Shown here piece after piece: positions 26,446 through 35,461 of a DNA stretch of 64,000 bases (position 1 is the stretch's first letter; each line of letters begins with the position of its first letter). The stretch lies in assembly GCF_900105555.1 (NCBI RefSeq), contig NZ_FNTZ01000001.1, forward strand, positions 1,984,001 to 2,048,000. The letters are read 5' to 3'. This DNA is from Pseudomonas coleopterorum. Lineage in GTDB: Bacteria > Pseudomonadota > Gammaproteobacteria > Pseudomonadales > Pseudomonadaceae. The position numbers and the translations under genes are program-made. The notes under the pieces were generated by a model. That model was not told the DNA's origin, did no database searches, and saw only the letters and a program-made list of their open reading frames with translations.

Positions 26446-27231
26446 ATGGAAGTAGGTACCTGGGGTTTCACCATTGCCGGATTGGTCGTGGGCTTCATCG
26501 TCGGCATGACCGGCGTCGGCGGCGGCTCATTGATGACGCCGATTTTGCTCTGGTTTGGCATCAATCCAGCCACGGCGGTCGGTACCGATCTGTTGTACGC
26601 GGCCATCACCAAAGCCAGTGGCGTGTGGGTTCATGGACGCAACAAGAACATCGACTGGAAGATCACCGGCTGGCTGGCGCTGGGCAGCGTGCCAGCGGCA
26701 GCGTTCGTGCTCTGGTACCTGAAAAGCCTGAATGCCGAACCGCAGGCCATGGGCGTGGTGATCAAGCAGGCGCTGGCGGTCGTGCTGTTCCTGACGGCGT
26801 TGGCGATCCTGTTCAAGAAACGCCTGCAAGCCTTGGCCAGCCGCCATGCCGGAGATCGCTACAACCTCAGCCCGAACACCCTCAACGCGCTCACCGTAGT
26901 GACTGGCGTGGTGCTAGGGGTGATGGTTTCGCTGACCTCGATCGGCGCCGGTGCCTTGGGGACGGTGGCGTTGTTCATGCTGTATCCGTTCCTGGCGACC
27001 CGGCGCCTGGTGGGCACCGAAATCGCCCATGCTGTGCCATTGACTCTGGTCGCGGGCATGGGGCATGCCAGCATGGGTAACATGGACTGGTCATTGCTCG
27101 GGCATTTGCTGCTCGGCTCGCTGCCGGGGATCTACCTGGGCAGCCATCTGTCCGGGCGGGTTTCGGACGATATCCTGCGGCCCTGCCTGGCGGTGATGCT
27201 GCTGTTGATCGGTTACAAGCTTGCGTTCTGA
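26446..27231 (+). CDS. TauE/SafE family membrane permease
   Basis: The 261-residue protein has about eight membrane helices arranged as two repeats. The N-terminal GLVVGFIVGMTGVGGGSLMT and the internal GVVLGVMVSLTSIGAGALGT are the family signatures. Members export or import sulfite, sulfoacetate or other sulfonates. AGGA lies upstream of the ATG. Without sulfonate genes nearby the substrate is open. Confidence 0.9.
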   Translation: MEVGTWGFTIAGLVVGFIVGMTGVGGGSLMTPILLWFGINPATAVGTDLLYAAITKASGVWVHGRNKNIDWKITGWLALGSVPAAAFVLWYLKSLNAEPQAMGVVIKQALAVVLFLTALAILFKKRLQALASRHAGDRYNLSPNTLNALTVVTGVVLGVMVSLTSIGAGALGTVALFMLYPFLATRRLVGTEIAHAVPLTLVAGMGHASMGNMDWSLLGHLLLGSLPGIYLGSHLSGRVSDDILRPCLAVMLLLIGYKLAF

Positions 27232-27256
27232 GCCCACTGACAGGAGGACAGACACA

Positions 27257-27790
27257 GTGAACGCCATCGACATCCGTCCGGCAGCGCCGGACCAGATACC
27301 CGCGATCCTTGACTACGTCATGGCCGCCCGGGCCTCGATCTTCCCGCAGCTGGACGCCACCCAGGTGCCGGACGATCTGGCCCGCTTCGACGAGGTGTAC
27401 CTGGCTTCGAACCAGGGCTGTTTCCTGCTCGCCTGGCAGGCGGGTCGCATCGTCGGCGCCATCGGCTACCTGCCCTATGACCAGCGCTTCAGCCAGCTGC
27501 AACTGACGGCCAGGGACACGGTCGAGGTGGTCAGGCTGTTCGTCTCGCCGAGCTGCCGGGGCGCCGGGGTTGCCAGGGCGCTGTACGCAGCGCTGCTGGC
27601 GCAGGCGCGCCAGGCTGGTGTGGCCACGTTGTACCTGCATACCCATCCGTTCCTGCCCGGAGCGATCGCGTTCTGGCAGAAACAGGGCTTCGAGGTAATC
27701 GACGTCGAGTCCGATCCCGTCTGGCAGACGACGCACATGCGCCTCGACCTCGGGGCAGCGTCGAGCAGGTCCACGCGCGCTTCAAGCTGA
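27257..27790 (+). CDS. GNAT family N-acetyltransferase
   Basis: The 177-residue protein starts at the GTG at 27257, directly after a strong AGGAGGA site; the upstream in-frame start overlaps this site. The acetyl-CoA-binding motif A is present as VVRLFVSPSCRGAGVARAL, followed by FWQKQGFEVI. The substrate is unknown. It lies 25 bases after the permease gene and is likely co-transcribed. Confidence 0.85.
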   Translation: MNAIDIRPAAPDQIPAILDYVMAARASIFPQLDATQVPDDLARFDEVYLASNQGCFLLAWQAGRIVGAIGYLPYDQRFSQLQLTARDTVEVVRLFVSPSCRGAGVARALYAALLAQARQAGVATLYLHTHPFLPGAIAFWQKQGFEVIDVESDPVWQTTHMRLDLGAASSRSTRASS

Positions 27791-27846
27791 ACCAACGGCC
27801 ATGGGCGCCGGTCGGTGATAGACACACCGACAGCCAAGGAGCTCCC

Positions 27847-28548
27847 ATGAAGCCCTATGTAATCTGCCACATGATGTCCTCCGTCGACGGTCATGCACTA
27901 ACCGACGGCTGGGCCCGGCCGTTCAAGAATGCCGCCGGCGATCTGTACGAACGCTTGGCCAAACAGTTCGACTTCGACGCCTGGGCCTGCGGGCGCGTAA
28001 CGATGCAGGAAATCGCTCACGACGAGGGGTATCCGTCCGGCCTGGCCAAGGGGCCGATCGAGCGGACGCATCATTTTGCCGATCGCTCGGCCAGTGCCTA
28101 CGCCATTTCCATCGACCCCCAGGGCAAGGTCGGCTGGAAGTCCAACACGGCGTTGGATTCACACATCGTCGAAGTGCTCACCGAAGCAGTCAGCGACGAC
28201 TATCTGGCCTATCTGCAATCGATCCAGGTGTCTTACATCTTCGCCGGCAAGGAGTCCCTCGACCTGCATCAGGTGGTGGATATCCTTGGCCGGGAATTGG
28301 GCATCAAGCGCTTGGTCGTCGAAGGCGGCCCCCACGTCAGTGGCTCGTTCGTCAATGCCGGGCTGGTCGACGAAATCAGCGTCCTGCTGTTGCCATTGGT
28401 GGATGGCCGAGGCGAGCACCCGGCGTCGTTCGAGATCGATGCCAAGCAATGGCAGCAGCCGACCTACCTGACACTCGACAGTGCCGAGGTGCAAGAGGGC
28501 GGCGCGGTGTGGCTGCGTTACCGGCAGCAGGAGCAGCCCACCGCCTGA
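27847..28548 (+). CDS. RibD C-terminal (dihydrofolate reductase-like) domain protein
   Basis: The 233-residue protein is one RibD_C reductase domain: ICHMMSSVDGHALTDGW near the start, LVVEGGPHVSGSFVNAGLVDE and ISVLLLPLVDG near the end. Free-standing members are NADPH-dependent reductases of unclear substrate, possibly pteridines or flavin precursors. It ends 15 bases before the end of the convergent prpF. Confidence 0.85.
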   Translation: MKPYVICHMMSSVDGHALTDGWARPFKNAAGDLYERLAKQFDFDAWACGRVTMQEIAHDEGYPSGLAKGPIERTHHFADRSASAYAISIDPQGKVGWKSNTALDSHIVEVLTEAVSDDYLAYLQSIQVSYIFAGKESLDLHQVVDILGRELGIKRLVVEGGPHVSGSFVNAGLVDEISVLLLPLVDGRGEHPASFEIDAKQWQQPTYLTLDSAEVQEGGAVWLRYRQQEQPTA

Positions 28549-28563
28549 GTTCCTGACCCAGGT

Positions 28564-29748
28564 TCAAGCGAGGGGCTGCGCGGGCACCCTGACCCAGCCT
28601 TCCATCAGGACCCGCGCGCTGCGGCTCATGATCGCCTTGGTGACTTGCCATTGGTCACCCAGCTGGGCGGCTTCGGCGCCTACGCGCAGGGTGCCGGAGG
28701 GATGACCGAAGCACACCGTACTGCGCACGCCGCCACCGGCTGCGCGGTTGACCACGGTCCCGGGAATCGCGGCAGCCGTGCCGATGGCGACCGCGGCGGT
28801 GCCCATCATGGCGTGGTGCAGCTTGCCCATCGACAGGGCCCGCACCGTCAGGTCGATATCGGCCGCAGCCACCGGCTTGCCGCTGGAAGCGACGTAATCG
28901 GCTGGGGGTGCGACGAAGGCGACCTTGGGCGTGTGCTGGCGGGTTTGCGCCTCTTCCAGATGCTGGATCAACCCCATGCGCAATGCCCCGTGGGCGCGGA
29001 TCGTCTCGAAGCGCGCGAGCGCCTGAGGGTCGCCGTTGATCGCGTCCTGCAATTCGCAGCCGCTGTACCCCAATGCGGCAGCATCGATGAAGATCGTCGG
29101 GATGCCGGCATTGATCATCGTCGCCTCGAACCGACCCACGCCGGGTACGTCCAGCTCGTCGATGAGCTGCCCGGTGGGAAACATGGCTCCGGCCGCGCCG
29201 TCGGCCTCGGCCGCCGGATCGAGAAACTCCAGTTGCACTTCAGCGGCCGGGAAGGTCACGCCGTCCAGTTCGAAATCTCCGGTCTCCTGAACCTCGCCGC
29301 CGCTCATGGGCACATGGGCAATGATGGTCTTGCCGATGTTGGCCTGCCATACGCGCACCGTGGCGATGCCGTCGTGGGGCACGCGGGTGGGATCGATCAG
29401 GCCCTGAGCGATGGCGAACGGGCCAACCGCTGCCGACAGGTTGCCGCAGTTACCGCTCCAGTCGACGAAGGCGCTGTCGATGGAGACCTGACCGAACAGG
29501 TAGTCGATGTCGTGCCCCGGCTGGCTGCTGGGGCTGACGATCACCGTCTTGCTGGTGCTCGACGTGGCGCCGCCCATGCCGTCGATCTGCTTGCCGTAGG
29601 GGTCGGGGCTGCCGATCACCCGCAACAGCAGGGCGTCGCGCGCGGGACCGGGCAGACGCGCCGCTTCGGGCAGGTCGGCGAGCTTGAAGAACACGCCTTT
29701 GCTGGTGCCACCGCGCAGGTAGGTGGCGGGAATGCGAAGCTGAGTCAT
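28564..29748 (-). CDS. prpF: 2-methylaconitate cis-trans isomerase PrpF
   Basis: The 394-residue protein starts at the ATG at 29748, as the family begins with MTQLRIPATYLRGGTSKGVF. The conserved GGTSKG and SGNCGNLSAAVGPFA regions are intact. PrpF converts trans-2-methylaconitate, the AcnD product, to cis-2-methylaconitate in the 2-methylcitrate cycle of propionate breakdown. It is the last gene of the operon here, and no prpD follows. Confidence 0.95.
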   Translation of the reverse strand: MTQLRIPATYLRGGTSKGVFFKLADLPEAARLPGPARDALLLRVIGSPDPYGKQIDGMGGATSSTSKTVIVSPSSQPGHDIDYLFGQVSIDSAFVDWSGNCGNLSAAVGPFAIAQGLIDPTRVPHDGIATVRVWQANIGKTIIAHVPMSGGEVQETGDFELDGVTFPAAEVQLEFLDPAAEADGAAGAMFPTGQLIDELDVPGVGRFEATMINAGIPTIFIDAAALGYSGCELQDAINGDPQALARFETIRAHGALRMGLIQHLEEAQTRQHTPKVAFVAPPADYVASSGKPVAAADIDLTVRALSMGKLHHAMMGTAAVAIGTAAAIPGTVVNRAAGGGVRSTVCFGHPSGTLRVGAEAAQLGDQWQVTKAIMSRSARVLMEGWVRVPAQPLA

Positions 29749-29758
29749 GGGGCAGTCC

Positions 29759-32374
29759 TCAATGGGCGTCGGCGGCAGCGTGAGTGGGTGCGGTCGCCTG
29801 CAGGAAATCCTGGGCGAAGCGTTGCAGCACGCCACCGGCTTCGTAGATCGAGACTTCTTCGGCGGTGTCCAGGCGGCAGGTGACCGGCACCTGCACGCGC
29901 TCGCCGTTGCGCCGTTCGATGATCAGGGTCAGCCGCGCCTGGGGCGTCAACCGGCCGACCACGTCGAACACCTCGGTGCCATCGATGCCCAGGGTCTTGC
30001 GGTCCGTGCCCGCGTCGAACTGCAGCGGCAGCACGCCCATGCCCACCAGGTTGGTGCGGTGGATACGCTCGAAGCCCTCGGCGGCGATCGCTTCCACCCC
30101 GGCCAGACGAACACCCTTGGCCGCCCAGTCCCGTGAGGAACCCTGGCCATAGTCTGCCCCGGCGATGATGATCAGCGGCTGCTTGCGCTGCATGTAGGTC
30201 TCGATGGCTTCCCACATGCGCATGACCTGGCCTTCGGGTTCCAGGCGAGCGAGCGAGCCCTGGCGGACCTTGCCGTTCTCCACCACCATTTCGTTGAACA
30301 GCTTGGGATTGGCGAACGTCGCCCGTTGCGCGGTCAGGTGATCGCCGCGGTGGGTGGCGTAGGAGTTGAAGTCTTCTTCGGGCAGGCCCATTTTCGCCAG
30401 GTATTCACCGGCGGCGCTGTCGAGCATGATCGCGTTGGATGGCGACAGGTGATCGGTGGTGATGTTGTCCGGCAGCACTGCCAGCGGGCGCATGCCCTTG
30501 AGCGTGCGCTCGCCGGCCAGTGCGCCTTCCCAGTACGGCGGCCGACGGATGTAGGTGCTCGCCGGGCGCCAGTCATACAGTGGCGCGACCTTCGGCCCGT
30601 GGTCCTCGTGCACGGCGAACATGGGGATGTACACCTGACGGAACTGCTCGGGTTTCACCGACGATTTGACCACTGCGTTGACTTCCTCGTCGCTGGGCCA
30701 GATGTCCTTGAGGCGGATGGGCTGACCTTGCGGATCGAGGCCGAGCACGTCTTTTTCGATGTCGAAACGAATGGTGCCGGCAATCGCATAGGCCACCACC
30801 AGCGGCGGCGAGGCCAGGAAGGCCTGACGGGCATAGGGGTGGATACGTCCGTCGAAATTGCGATTGCCCGAGAGCACCGCAGTGGCATACAGGTCGCGCT
30901 CGATGATCTCCTGCTGGATCACCGGGTCGAGCGCGCCGGACATGCCGTTGCAGGTGGTGCAGGCGAAGGCGACGATGCCGAAGCCCAGGGTTTCCAGTTC
31001 CTCGGTCAGGCCAGCTTCGTCCAGGTACAGGGCCACGGTTTTCGAGCCCGGTGCCAGGGACGATTTGACCCAGGGCTTGCGGGTCAGGCCCAGGCGGTTG
31101 GCATTGCGCGCCAGCAAACCGGCAGCGATGACGTTGCGGGGGTTGCTGGTGTTGGTGCAACTGGTGATGGCGGCGATGATCACTGCGCCGTCCGGCATCT
31201 GCCCGGGCACTTCGCTCCAGGGGCCGGCGATGCCCTGGGCCGTCAGGTCGCTGGTCGCGATGCGCGCGTGCGGGTTGCTCGGCCCGGCCATGTTGCGTAC
31301 GACGCCGGACAGATCGAAGCTCAGGTCACGCTCATAGACAGCGTCGTCCAGGCTGTCGGCCCACAGGCCGGTCAGGCGCGCATAGTCTTCGACCAGTTGC
31401 ACCTGCTGCTCTTCGCGGCCAGTGAGGCGCAGGTAGTCGATGGTCTGCTGGTCGATCGCGAACATCGCCGCAGTCGCGCCGTATTCCGGGGCCATGTTGG
31501 AGAGCGTGGCGCGGTCGCCCAGGGTCAGGGCGCGTGCGCCTTCACCGAAGAACTCCAGGTACGCACCCACCACTTTCTGCTGACGCAGGTACTGGGTCAG
31601 GGACAGCACCATGTCGGTGGCGGTGATGCCCGGCTGCAATTGGCCAGTCAGCTTGACCCCGACAATTTCGGGCAGGCGCATCCACGACGCGCGACCGAGC
31701 ATGACGCTTTCGGCTTCGAGGCCGCCCACGCCGATGGCCACCACGCCGAGCGCGTCGACATGGGGGGTATGGCTGTCGGTGCCGACGCAGGTGTCGGGGA
31801 AGGCCACGCCTTCGCGGACCTGGATCACCGGCGACATTTTCTCCAGGTTGATCTGGTGCATGATGCCGTTGCCCGGCGGAATGACGTCGACGTTCTTGAA
31901 CGCCTTGCGCGTCCAGTCGATGAAGTGGAAGCGGTCTTCGTTGCGACGGTCTTCGATGGCGCGGTTTTTCTCGAACGCCTGCGGATCGAAGCCGGCGCTT
32001 TCCACCGCCAGGGAGTGGTCGACGATCAGTTGCGTCGGGACCACCGGATTGACCAGCGCCGGGTCACCGCCCTGTGAGGCGATGGCGTCACGTAGGCCGG
32101 CCAGGTCGACCAGAGCGGTCTGGCCGAGGATGTCGTGGCACACCACTCGCGCCGGGTACCAGGGGAAGTCCAGGTCACGCTTGCGCTCGATCAGCTGGCG
32201 CAGGGAGGCGTCCAGGGTGGCGGGGTCGCAACGGCGCACCAGGTTTTCCGCCAATACGCGGGAGGTGTACGGCAGGGTGGCGTAGGCGCCGGGCTGGAGG
32301 GCTTCGACGGCTTCTCGGGCGTCGTAATAGTCCAGCGGCGAGTTGGGTAATGACTTGCGGTGTTGTGTGTTCAT
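29759..32374 (-). CDS. acnD: 2-methylcitrate dehydratase AcnD, Fe/S-dependent
   Basis: The 871-residue aconitase-family protein has the 4Fe-4S ligands Cys406 (SCTNTS), Cys472 and Cys475 (ACTTCNG), and the C-terminal swivel domain with GADYGQGSSRDWAA. It dehydrates 2-methylcitrate to trans-2-methylaconitate and needs PrpF for the isomer used by the cycle. It lies ten bases before prpF, which matches their functional pairing, and 155 bases after prpC across a REP pair. Confidence 0.95.
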   Translation of the reverse strand: MNTQHRKSLPNSPLDYYDAREAVEALQPGAYATLPYTSRVLAENLVRRCDPATLDASLRQLIERKRDLDFPWYPARVVCHDILGQTALVDLAGLRDAIASQGGDPALVNPVVPTQLIVDHSLAVESAGFDPQAFEKNRAIEDRRNEDRFHFIDWTRKAFKNVDVIPPGNGIMHQINLEKMSPVIQVREGVAFPDTCVGTDSHTPHVDALGVVAIGVGGLEAESVMLGRASWMRLPEIVGVKLTGQLQPGITATDMVLSLTQYLRQQKVVGAYLEFFGEGARALTLGDRATLSNMAPEYGATAAMFAIDQQTIDYLRLTGREEQQVQLVEDYARLTGLWADSLDDAVYERDLSFDLSGVVRNMAGPSNPHARIATSDLTAQGIAGPWSEVPGQMPDGAVIIAAITSCTNTSNPRNVIAAGLLARNANRLGLTRKPWVKSSLAPGSKTVALYLDEAGLTEELETLGFGIVAFACTTCNGMSGALDPVIQQEIIERDLYATAVLSGNRNFDGRIHPYARQAFLASPPLVVAYAIAGTIRFDIEKDVLGLDPQGQPIRLKDIWPSDEEVNAVVKSSVKPEQFRQVYIPMFAVHEDHGPKVAPLYDWRPASTYIRRPPYWEGALAGERTLKGMRPLAVLPDNITTDHLSPSNAIMLDSAAGEYLAKMGLPEEDFNSYATHRGDHLTAQRATFANPKLFNEMVVENGKVRQGSLARLEPEGQVMRMWEAIETYMQRKQPLIIIAGADYGQGSSRDWAAKGVRLAGVEAIAAEGFERIHRTNLVGMGVLPLQFDAGTDRKTLGIDGTEVFDVVGRLTPQARLTLIIERRNGERVQVPVTCRLDTAEEVSIYEAGGVLQRFAQDFLQATAPTHAAADAH

Positions 32375-32416
32375 CAGGTCGGCTCACGGTGCACGGCATG
32401 GCAGAAGTTCGGCGGG

Positions 32417-32525
32417 GCGGCCTTCGCGGGCAGAGCCCGCTCCCACATGGACCCGTACGTCTTGAGCACTATGGGAATGTGGGAGCGGGGCGGGCGGCGA
32501 GCCATCTGCCCGCGAAGGCGGCCGC
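32417..32525. repeat. REP pair (CCTTCGCGGGC type) inside the prp operon
   Basis: Arm 1 (32417-32447) contains GCGGCCTTCGCGGGCAGAG followed by CCCGCTCCCACA. Arm 2 (32479-32525) is its inverse, with TGTGGGAGCGGGG and CTGCCCGCGAAGGCGGCCGC. This is a different REP family from the GTAGCAGCGG elements elsewhere in the window. It fills most of the prpC-acnD gap. Confidence 0.85.
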
Positions 32526-32529
32526 TAGG

Positions 32530-33657
32530 TCAGCGGCGATCCAGAGGCACGAATGCGCGCTGCTCTACGCCCACGTATTCGGCGCTGGGGCGAATGATCC
32601 GATTATTGGCCCGCTGTTCGAACACATGGGCTGCCCAGCCGGTCACCCGTGAGCAGACGAAGATCGGCGTAAACAGCTCGGTCGCGATGCCCATGAAGTG
32701 GTACGCCGAGGCGTGGTAGAAGTCGGCGTTGGGAAACAGCTTCTTTTGCTCCCACATGGTCTTGTCGATGGCTTCGGAGACGGGGTAGAGGACCTTGTCA
32801 CCGGCTTCGTCGGCCAGCTTCTTCGCCCAGCCCTTGATCACTTCGTTGCGTGGGTCGTTGTCTTTGTACACGGCATGGCCGAAGCCCATGATCTTGTCCT
32901 TGCGCTCGAGCATGGCCAAGGTGCCGCGTACCGCTTCTTCGGGCGACGCGAACTTCTGGATCATGGCCATGGCCGCTTCGTTGGCTCCGCCGTGCAGGGG
33001 GCCGCGCAACGAGCCGATGGCTGCGGTCACGCACGAATACATGTCCGACAGGGTCGAGGCGCACACGCGGGCGGTGAAAGTCGAAGCGTTGAATTCGTGC
33101 TCGGCGTAGAGGATCAGCGAGACGTCCATCACCTTGCTGTGCAGTTCACTCGGTGACTTGCCATGCAGCAGGTACAGGAAGTGCCCGGCGAAGGTGTCTT
33201 CATCGCTGGTGCAACTGATGCGCACGCCGTGGTGGCTGTAGCGATACCAGTAGCACATGATCGCCGGAAAGGCTGCCAGCAGGCGGTCGGTGACGTGTTC
33301 CTGCTGACTGAAGTTACGCTCCGGCTCGAGCGTGCCGAGAAACGAACAGCCAGTGCGCATCACGTCCATCGGATGGGTGCTGGACGGGATGCGTTCGAGC
33401 ACTTCCTTGAGCGGCTGCGGCAAGTCGCGCAGGCTGCGCAGTTTGCCCTGGTAGGCAGCCAGCTCGTCGTGGGTGGGCAGCTCGCCGTGCAGCAGCAGGT
33501 AGGCGACTTCTTCGAACAGCGCGTGCTCGGCCAGTTCGCGCACGTCATAGCCGCGATAGGTCAGCCCTGCGCCGGGCATGCCGACGGTCGACAGCGCGGT
33601 TTGTCCGGCCACCTGGCCACGCAGGCCAGCGCCACTGAGTACTTTTGCTTCGGCCAT
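32530..33657 (-). CDS. prpC: 2-methylcitrate synthase PrpC
   Basis: The 375-residue citrate synthase family protein starts at the ATG at 33657 (MAEAKVLSGAGLRGQ). Family motifs include GAGLTYRGYDV, LHGGANEAAM and FGHAVYKDNDPR, with the active-site histidines. It condenses propionyl-CoA with oxaloacetate. The length and operon position mark it as PrpC rather than the housekeeping GltA. Confidence 0.96.
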   Translation of the reverse strand: MAEAKVLSGAGLRGQVAGQTALSTVGMPGAGLTYRGYDVRELAEHALFEEVAYLLLHGELPTHDELAAYQGKLRSLRDLPQPLKEVLERIPSSTHPMDVMRTGCSFLGTLEPERNFSQQEHVTDRLLAAFPAIMCYWYRYSHHGVRISCTSDEDTFAGHFLYLLHGKSPSELHSKVMDVSLILYAEHEFNASTFTARVCASTLSDMYSCVTAAIGSLRGPLHGGANEAAMAMIQKFASPEEAVRGTLAMLERKDKIMGFGHAVYKDNDPRNEVIKGWAKKLADEAGDKVLYPVSEAIDKTMWEQKKLFPNADFYHASAYHFMGIATELFTPIFVCSRVTGWAAHVFEQRANNRIIRPSAEYVGVEQRAFVPLDRR

Positions 33658-33697
33658 GGTTTTCTCCGATCTTGGATTTGTTATTGGAATACAGCGA

Positions 33698-34585
33698 TCA
33701 TTTTTTCTGCGCGAACAGCGCGTCGAGTTTGCGCTCGAAGTCGTGGTACTCGATGGCGTCGTACAGTTCCATGCGCGTCTGCATGGTGTCGACCACGTTC
33801 TGCTGGGTGCCATCGCGGCGAATCGCGGTGTAGACGTTCTCGGCGGCCTTGTTCATGGCGCGGAACGCGGACAGCGGGTAGAGCACCAGGCCGACGCCCA
33901 CACCGCCGAGCTGCTCGGTGGTGAACAGCGGCGTGGCGCCGAACTCGGTGATGTTGGCCAGAATCGGCGCTTTCACCCGGCTGGCGAACAGCTGGTACAT
34001 CTGCAGTTCGGTGATGGCTTCGGGGAAGATCATGTCCGCACCCGCTTCGATGCAGGCTGCCGCGCGGTCCAGGGCTGACTCCAGACCTTCCACCGCCAAC
34101 GCATCGGTGCGCGCCATGATCACGAAGCTGTCGTCGGTGCGCGCATCCACTGCCGCCTTGATGCGGTCGACCATTTCCTGCTGGGAAACGATTTCCTTGT
34201 TCGGCCTGTGGCCACAGCGCTTGGCGCCCACCTGGTCTTCGATGTGCATGGCCGCGGCGCCGAACTTGATCATCGACTTCACGGTGCGGGCGACATTGAA
34301 GGCCGACGAGCCGAAACCGGTGTCGACGTCGACCAGCAGCGGCAGATCGCACACATCGGTGATGCGGCGCACGTCGGTCAGCACATCGTCCAGGCCGGTG
34401 ATGCCCAGATCGGGAAGGCCCAGGGAGCCGGCCGCGACGCCGCCACCGGACAGGTAGATGGCCTTGAAACCGGCGCGCTGGGCGAGCAGGGCGTGGTTGG
34501 CGTTGATGGCGCCGACCACCTGCAAGGGCGACTCTTCGGCGAGGGCCTGACGGAAGCGTTGGCCGGGGCGGGAGGGCTGACTCAT
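33698..34585 (-). CDS. prpB: 2-methylisocitrate lyase PrpB
   Basis: The 295-residue lyase of the PEP mutase/ICL family has the catalytic loop KRCGHRPNK at 122-130 with Cys124, and the DVDTGFGSS metal region. It splits 2-methylisocitrate to pyruvate and succinate. Its start overlaps the gntR stop by four bases (ATGA). Confidence 0.97.
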   Translation of the reverse strand: MSQPSRPGQRFRQALAEESPLQVVGAINANHALLAQRAGFKAIYLSGGGVAAGSLGLPDLGITGLDDVLTDVRRITDVCDLPLLVDVDTGFGSSAFNVARTVKSMIKFGAAAMHIEDQVGAKRCGHRPNKEIVSQQEMVDRIKAAVDARTDDSFVIMARTDALAVEGLESALDRAAACIEAGADMIFPEAITELQMYQLFASRVKAPILANITEFGATPLFTTEQLGGVGVGLVLYPLSAFRAMNKAAENVYTAIRRDGTQQNVVDTMQTRMELYDAIEYHDFERKLDALFAQKK

Positions 34586-35337
34586 GATGGGGCTCCTGGG
34601 GTGTTGTTCTGGTTGGGTTCCAGGTAATGGCGTTCGACATTGCGCTTGGACGCGGCGATGTGCCGACGCATGAGCAACTCGGCCAGTTCGCCGTCGCGCT
34701 CGGCGATGGCGTCGAGGATACGGTGATGCTCGGCGAAAGCCTGGTGCGGACGGTTGGGCGTGGCAGAGAACTGGATGCGGTACATGCGCACCAGTTGGTA
34801 CAGGTCATCGCAGAGCATCTGCACCAGCGTGCTGTTGCCGCTACCCTGAATGATGCGGTAGTGGAAGTCGAAATCGCCTTCCTGCTGGTAGTAGCCGACG
34901 CCGGCCTGGAACGCGGCGTCGCGTTCATGGGTGGCGAGCACCTCGCGCAACTCGTCGATCTGAGCCTGGCTCATGCGCTCGGCAGCCAGTCGACAGGCCA
35001 TGCCTTCGAGGGACTCGCGGATTTCGTAGAGTTCGATGAGTTCGGCGTGGTTGAGCGACACCACCCGGGCACCGACGTGGGGAATGCGCACCAGCAGGCG
35101 CTGGCCTTCCAGACGGTGGATGGCTTCACGCAGCGGTCCGCGGCTGATGCCGTAGGTGCGTGCCAGTTCGGGTTCGGAGATCTTGCTGCCTGGGGCTATT
35201 TCGCCATTGATGATGGCCGCCTGGATGCGGCGGAACACGTTCTCCGACAGCGTCTCGGCTTCCAGTGGAGCGGCGCTGGGCGGGGTCGTGAATTCCGGAT
35301 CGGGAACGGGCAAGGGCGAAACAGAGGTAACGGACAT
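34582..35337 (-). CDS. GntR/FCD family regulator of the prp operon
   Basis: The 251-residue protein has an N-terminal winged helix-turn-helix (about 30-90, with [20 protein letters not shown]) and a C-terminal all-helical FCD ligand domain. Its gene is first in the operon and overlaps prpB. The inverted ATTGTCGACAC copies just upstream are the likely operators, so it probably represses the operon and itself and is released by a cycle intermediate (inference). Confidence 0.9.
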   Translation of the reverse strand: MSVTSVSPLPVPDPEFTTPPSAAPLEAETLSENVFRRIQAAIINGEIAPGSKISEPELARTYGISRGPLREAIHRLEGQRLLVRIPHVGARVVSLNHAELIELYEIRESLEGMACRLAAERMSQAQIDELREVLATHERDAAFQAGVGYYQQEGDFDFHYRIIQGSGNSTLVQMLCDDLYQLVRMYRIQFSATPNRPHQAFAEHHRILDAIAERDGELAELLMRRHIAASKRNVERHYLEPNQNNTPGAPS

Positions 35338-35422
35338 ATTGTCGACACCTGGGCAGGTAGTGACGAAAAAATAGTCCTGTTAAAGCTTGCAGTCAAGGCG
35401 CTCGAAGGTAAGTGTCGACAAT
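35338..35422 (-). promoter_or_regulatory. Mirrored operator pair of the prp operon
   Basis: ATTGTCGACAC at 35338-35348 and its exact inverse GTGTCGACAAT at 35412-35422 are separated by 63 bases. Each contains the palindrome TGTCGACA. The first abuts the ATG of the regulator gene. The second could sit near the promoter. FCD-type GntR proteins commonly bind short palindromes of this kind. Confidence 0.6.
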
Positions 35423-35425
35423 GTC

Positions 35426-35456
35426 CAAAAAACACCGGGGGCCGAAGCCCCCGTGT
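35426..35456 (-). terminator. Terminator of the old-yellow-enzyme gene
   Basis: On the minus strand GGGGGC, loop TTCG, then GCCCCC form a stem extended by ACAC/GTGT and followed by a run of six T. It starts six bases past the stop of the reductase gene and closes off that gene from the prp promoter. Confidence 0.85.
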
Positions 35457-35461
35457 CCGCT

